Assembly (NCBI GenBank): GCA_021821235.1
Contig: JAKACS010000082.1
Span: 1-9,546, forward strand
From: Bacillota bacterium
GTDB taxonomy: Bacteria > Bacillota > Bacilli > Bacillales_B > DSM-18226
Length of the DNA stretch: 9,546 nt
Direction: 5' to 3'
Shown here: piece after piece, positions 5,976 through 9,546 of the stretch
Layout: each line of letters opens with the position of its first letter
Position numbering within the stretch: the first letter of the stretch is position 1
Translations under genes and position numbers: made by a program
Notes under the pieces: generated by a model
Seen by the model: the letters and a program-made list of their open reading frames with translations, nothing else
Told to the model about the DNA's origin: nothing
Database searches by the model: none

Positions 5976-6980
5976 ATGAATGAACCGGTACTAACGATTG
6001 TCGTGCCGTGTTATAATGAAGAAGAAGTTCTTTTCGAAACGACCAGCCAGTTAAGCGAAGTGCTTTCGTCCCTGATCGCTGAAAAGCTGGCAGCACCAAC
6101 GAGCAAAATCCTTTATGTAGATGATGGAAGTTCAGACAAAACGTGGGAACTAATTGAAGAACTTTCACAACAGCACTCATTTGTCAAAGGGATAAAACTG
6201 ACAAGAAACTATGGACACCAAAAAGCACTGCTTGCTGGTCTTGAAACAGCTCGAAAAAGGTCGGATTGTGTGATTTCGATTGATGCGGATTTGCAAGATG
6301 ATGTTTCCGTGATTCGCGAATTTATGGTGAAGTATTTCGAAGGTTACGATATTGTGTATGGGGTTCGAGAAAGCCGCGATACCGATACCTTTTTCAAAAG
6401 AGCAACGGCTCAAGGCTTTTACCGCTTTATGAATAAAATGGGTGTCAATGTTGTTTATAATCATGCCGACTACCGCTTACTAAGCAAGCGAGCCTTAGAA
6501 GAATTGAGCCGTTACCCTGAACAAAATTTATTTCTTCGCGGTATTGTGTCATTGATTGGCCTGAAATCGACAAAAGTATATTACGATCGGAAAGAACGCT
6601 TTGCCGGAGTTTCCAAATATCCGCTAAAAAAAATGCTTGCCTTTGCATTTGACGGCATTACTTCCTTTAGCATAGTACCGATTCGGATGATTACTGCAAT
6701 CGGCGCCCTATCATTTTTCATTAGCAGCTTAGCCGGGATCTATGCACTAGTCGTCAAATTCCTAGGCCGTGCCGAATTAGGCTGGACATCAATCATCATT
6801 TCCATTTGGTTTATCGGCGGGCTATTGTTGATGAGTGTCGGCTTAATCGGCGAGTATATTGGAAAAATATATGAAGAAACGAAAAACCGTCCGCGATTTT
6901 CAATTGAAACAGATCTGTTTTCTGAAGAGGAAACACACGGGAAAGAAAAATCACTTTACTTTTCAAGGAGAACCGAATAG
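5976..6980 (+). CDS. GtrB/CsbB-type polyprenyl-phosphate glycosyltransferase (GT2, DPM1-like)
   Basis: This 334-residue protein has an N-terminal GT-A domain and two C-terminal membrane segments (about 232-262 and 268-295). Seen motifs: VPCYNEEE (10-17), YVDDGSSDKT (47-56), LTRNYGHQKA (75-84), DADLQDD (103-109, metal-binding DxD), ADYRLL (164-169) and RFAGVSKYP (208-216). The family moves a sugar from a nucleotide donor to undecaprenyl phosphate at the inner face of the membrane; B. subtilis CsbB, YkoT and YkcC are relatives. The sugar cannot be read from sequence. ATG 5976 was chosen because GGAGGA lies 7 bases upstream. A TTG at 5961 in the same frame contains part of that ribosome binding site and is not the start. 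It is first in an operon with gtrA; its TAG is directly followed by the next ATG. Confidence 0.92.
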   Translation: MNEPVLTIVVPCYNEEEVLFETTSQLSEVLSSLIAEKLAAPTSKILYVDDGSSDKTWELIEELSQQHSFVKGIKLTRNYGHQKALLAGLETARKRSDCVISIDADLQDDVSVIREFMVKYFEGYDIVYGVRESRDTDTFFKRATAQGFYRFMNKMGVNVVYNHADYRLLSKRALEELSRYPEQNLFLRGIVSLIGLKSTKVYYDRKERFAGVSKYPLKKMLAFAFDGITSFSIVPIRMITAIGALSFFISSLAGIYALVVKFLGRAELGWTSIIISIWFIGGLLLMSVGLIGEYIGKIYEETKNRPRFSIETDLFSEEETHGKEKSLYFSRRTE

Positions 6981-7409
6981 ATGCTGCAGCATTCTTTTGT
7001 CCGTTTTTTGTTGGTCGGCATTGTTAACACGATCGTCGGCCTCTCAGCTATGTACTTTTTCCTGAATGGTCTTGGTTTTTCCTATTGGACTGCTACCTTT
7101 TTTGGAAATATTATCGGCGCGGTTGTCAGCTATTTTTTAAACCGCACCTTCACCTTTAAAAGCAGTACAGCTGTTGGAAAAAGCATGTTCCGCTTTGCCG
7201 CTGTCATTCTTGCCTGCTATTTTCTCTCTTATTATCTAGGAGAAAAACTGGCTCTGATTGTTCTTCAGCAATTACCATTTCTCAGTGAAAAATACACTGC
7301 AGATGCAGCTGTTTTAATTGGAACGGGCATTTACACAGTCAGCAATTATCTTGGACAGCGGATTTTTGTTTTTAGTGATAACAAAAAAGACCATCCCCAA
7401 ACGGGATGA
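6981..7409 (+). CDS. GtrA-family membrane protein (likely polyprenyl-linked sugar flippase)
   Basis: This 142-residue protein has four predicted membrane segments (about 8-28, 36-54, 70-92 and 108-130). Family signatures seen are RFLLVGIVNT (8-17), NRTFTF (54-59) near the end of the second helix, and SNYLGQRIFVF (121-131) at the C-terminal helix. GtrA proteins are thought to carry the polyprenyl-phosphate-linked sugar made by GtrB across the membrane, where a GT-C enzyme places it on teichoic acid, polysaccharide or lipid. Adjacent stop and start (TAG-ATG), with AAGGAG 10 bases upstream inside gtrB, indicates coupled translation. The TGA stop lies inside the terminator stem. The third component (a YfhO-like GT-C) is not in this window. 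Confidence 0.92.
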   Translation: MLQHSFVRFLLVGIVNTIVGLSAMYFFLNGLGFSYWTATFFGNIIGAVVSYFLNRTFTFKSSTAVGKSMFRFAAVILACYFLSYYLGEKLALIVLQQLPFLSEKYTADAAVLIGTGIYTVSNYLGQRIFVFSDNKKDHPQTG

Positions 7410-7419
7410 TCTTTTTTTT
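7389..7419 (+). terminator. Intrinsic terminator of the gtrB-gtrA operon
   Basis: GACCATCCC (7389-7397), loop CAAAC, GGGATGATC (7403-7411) form a nine-pair stem with one C/A mismatch, followed by eight T (7412-7419). The preceding A run can pair with the T run. The TGA stop of gtrA (7407-7409) lies within the right arm. Confidence 0.9.
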
Positions 7420-7460
7420 GCAAACAAAAGAGTGAACATGTTAGTGATGATTTTCCAAAC

Positions 7461-7487
7461 AAAAAACTCGCCGGGGCGAGTTTTTTT
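7461..7487. terminator. Bidirectional intrinsic terminator between gtrA and ppc
   Basis: Six A, then CTCGCCGGGGCGAG (7467-7480), then seven T (7481-7487). The GC-rich stem (CTCGC/GCGAG with a tight CGGG loop) is flanked by A and T runs and so works on both strands. On the minus strand it begins right after the ppc stop at 7489. On the plus strand it backs up the terminator at 7389-7419. Confidence 0.9.
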
Positions 7488-7488
7488 C

Positions 7489-9546
7489 TCAACCAGTATT
7501 TCGAAGTCCTGCGGCAATGCCGCTGATGGTAAGTAGGACTTCCATCATCAGATCATTGGCAGGTTCTTCTTGTTTCCGCAACTGGCGGATTAATTCAACC
7601 TGTAGGAAGTTTAACGGGTCAACATACGGATTGCGGCGGTAAACCGATTCCTGAATATTTGGCGTGTGATCGAGCAAATCGTCATCACCCGTAATTTTTA
7701 AAAGAATCTCTTTTGTCCGTTTGAATTCATCAACAATATTATCAAAAATTCGTTTCGCAACTTCCTGATCTTCCACAAGAGAAGTATATTCTTTTGCCGT
7801 AGTGATATCCGCCTTCATCAACGCCATTTGCAAGTTATTAATCGTTGACCGGAAAAACGGCCACTGCTCATACATTTCTTGTAAAAGCGTTAAATTTTCC
7901 CCACTCGTACTAGCAAAGATTTCCAGCCCTGTGCCCGCAGCGTACCAGGCAGGCAAAAGCTGGCGGCTTTGCGTCCAGGCAAATACCCACGGAATGGCCC
8001 TTAAATCTTCAAAGCGCCCGCGGTTTTTCCGGCTCATCGGCCTTGAGCCGATGTTTAAATCGCCCAGCTCGCGCAGTGGGGTTGCTTCATGAAAATACGT
8101 TAAAAAATCTCGATCTTCAAAAACAAGGGATTGATATTTTTTTAGTGAAATCGCTGAAATTTCTTCCATTGCCTCTTCCCAAGATGCATCCCGAAGATGC
8201 CCTTGCTCTGAATCAGTTGAAACATGAGTAGCTGCTTTCAATAGGGTTGAAGCAGCCTGTTCCAAACTGCGGTAAGCAATATCTTCAAGTAGATAGCGGG
8301 ATGACAAGACTTCCCCTTGCTCCGTAATTTTTACGCCTTCCCCGAGCGTTTCCGCAGGCTGGGAGAGAATGCTGCTATTAAGAGTACCGCCGCCGCGGCC
8401 GAGCGAACCGCCACGGCCATGGAAAAATTTTAGCCCAATTTGATATTTTACCGCCATATTGTGAATCTCAATTTGCGCTTTGTACAACTTCCAGTTGGCA
8501 GTGAGGGTTCCCCCGTCTTTGCTGCCATCCGAATAGCCAAGCATGATCTCCTGCTGATCACCCATGTTTTTCAAATGCTGACGATAAACGGGCATTTTGA
8601 ATAACGTTTCCATGATTGCCGGTCCAGCATTTAAATCATCAATCGTTTCCAGCAATGGCGCCACATTTAAATGGCTTTCGACATTGCCATCTGCATGATA
8701 GTGATTCACCCCGGCTTCTTTTGCCAATACAAGTACTTCAAGCAAGTCACTCGGCGATTTTGTCATACTAACAAGATAAACCATAATCGCACGCCGGCCG
8801 AATTCTTCATGTGCATTCTTGATCATTTGGAACACTTTGATCATCTCTTGTGTCTCTGGTGAATAATCTTCATTTGGCAATAATAGTGGGCGTGGATCCT
8901 GTAGTATGTTTTGTAAAATCGCAATTTTTTCCTCTTCTGAAAGAGCGGCATAGTTTTCGGCAATTCGGACTTTTGCCAATATCTCCGAAATAGCTGCCTC
9001 ATGCTCTCCACTATGATTACGAATGTCTAATGTTGCCAAATGGAAGCCAAAGAGTTCCACTTGCCTGATCAGTCTTTGCAGTAATTTCATTTCATGTGCC
9101 GCTGGATGATGCATGGTTAAGCTTCGCTTGATCATGTACAGATCTTCTAACAACTCTTCGGATTTGGCATAACCTAATTCCGATTTGCCAACATTTTTTA
9201 AACGTTCAATAATGATGGCGAACTTACGGCGATAAGCCTCGGCTTCAATCGGCCAGCGCTTATCTTCAGCCAAGTATTTCTCTTCATCCACTTTGAGCGA
9301 ATTCAAGATTTCGTCACTAATCATCGCCCTTGTCGTTGAATGGCTGTAACGCTTCATCAAGTCGACCAAAACTGCTTTATACTTTTTTAACACTAAACGG
9401 CGTTGCTTGTGAAGAGTTTCCCATGTGATTTCATAAGTAACATTTGGATTCCCGTCGCGATCCCCGCCAATCCATGATCCAAAGCGAAGAAAGTTCGGGA
9501 CATCCCATTTAAAATCGGGATAATGGTGATCCAGAGAATCTTTCAC
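7489..9546 (-). CDS. ppc: Phosphoenolpyruvate carboxylase (partial, N-terminus off the right edge)
   Basis: The frame is open through the right edge and covers 686 codons including the stop, about three quarters of a protein usually near 900 residues. The enzyme carboxylates phosphoenolpyruvate with bicarbonate to oxaloacetate and phosphate, an anaplerotic cytoplasmic reaction. Motifs by residue within this fragment: GSWIGGDRDGNP (23-34), MLGYSDGSKDGG (335-346, with the active-site Lys at 343), FHGRGGSLGRGGG (375-387, substrate-binding loop), a conserved SRPMSRK segment followed by DLRAIPWVFAWTQSR, and the invariant-type C-terminus GLRNTG. The N-terminal TAHPTE segment with the catalytic His lies beyond the edge. 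The GTG at 9546 is an internal Val codon, not the start. Its promoter is not visible. It is transcribed toward the gtr operon, with a shared terminator between them. Confidence 0.97.
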   Translation of the reverse strand: MKDSLDHHYPDFKWDVPNFLRFGSWIGGDRDGNPNVTYEITWETLHKQRRLVLKKYKAVLVDLMKRYSHSTTRAMISDEILNSLKVDEEKYLAEDKRWPIEAEAYRRKFAIIIERLKNVGKSELGYAKSEELLEDLYMIKRSLTMHHPAAHEMKLLQRLIRQVELFGFHLATLDIRNHSGEHEAAISEILAKVRIAENYAALSEEEKIAILQNILQDPRPLLLPNEDYSPETQEMIKVFQMIKNAHEEFGRRAIMVYLVSMTKSPSDLLEVLVLAKEAGVNHYHADGNVESHLNVAPLLETIDDLNAGPAIMETLFKMPVYRQHLKNMGDQQEIMLGYSDGSKDGGTLTANWKLYKAQIEIHNMAVKYQIGLKFFHGRGGSLGRGGGTLNSSILSQPAETLGEGVKITEQGEVLSSRYLLEDIAYRSLEQAASTLLKAATHVSTDSEQGHLRDASWEEAMEEISAISLKKYQSLVFEDRDFLTYFHEATPLRELGDLNIGSRPMSRKNRGRFEDLRAIPWVFAWTQSRQLLPAWYAAGTGLEIFASTSGENLTLLQEMYEQWPFFRSTINNLQMALMKADITTAKEYTSLVEDQEVAKRIFDNIVDEFKRTKEILLKITGDDDLLDHTPNIQESVYRRNPYVDPLNFLQVELIRQLRKQEEPANDLMMEVLLTISGIAAGLRNTG

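Noticed and set aside
9544..9546. GTG at the right edge as a start codon of the 685-residue frame
   Set aside because: The following residues align with the interior of PEP carboxylase, and the N-terminal TAHPTE region is missing. The gene continues past the edge and this is an internal Val codon.

Overview
The window looks like chromosome from a low-GC, endospore-forming Gram-positive of the Bacillaceae type. It carries a GerA-family germinant receptor operon, strong AGGAGG-type ribosome binding sites, A/T-rich intergenic DNA and Bacillus-style envelope genes. No rRNA, tRNA, CRISPR array, insertion sequence or prophage gene is visible. I cannot name the species.

Layout: (1) 1-2249, minus strand: a spore germination operon reading D-type small membrane protein -> GerAB-like transporter subunit -> GerAA-like subunit, the last running off the left edge. 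(2) 2443-3726, plus: a two-domain membrane protein, DedA/VTT domain fused to a PAP2-like domain whose catalytic residues are replaced. (3) 3756-5737, minus: a two-gene operon of a GT28/MGDG-synthase-family glycosyltransferase (UgtP/YkoN-like) and a membrane-anchored NodB-type polysaccharide deacetylase. (4) 5976-7409, plus: a GtrB/CsbB-type polyprenyl-phosphate glycosyltransferase followed directly by a GtrA-type membrane protein. (5) 7489-9546, minus: the C-terminal three quarters of phosphoenolpyruvate carboxylase, running off the right edge. Hairpin terminators lie at the convergent junctions (3727-3771 and 7389-7487).

The most notable signal is regulatory. The three central transcription units (DedA-PAP2, GT28-deacetylase, GtrB-GtrA) are each preceded by the same element: TGAACTTTT, 13 variable bases, then YGTCTTTT. 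All three copies point toward their gene and share the same spacing. Two are back to back in the divergent 5738-5975 intergenic region and the third is upstream of the DedA-PAP2 gene. The layout (GAAC core, 17 bases, CGTC-like core) resembles an ECF sigma factor promoter, such as the sigma-X/M/W type that controls envelope genes in Bacillus. No such element was noticed ahead of the germination operon; ppc's own start lies outside the window. The central block therefore reads as a small envelope-modification regulon, probably acting on membrane glycolipids and on undecaprenyl-phosphate-linked sugars. That functional reading is inference from gene families and the shared element.
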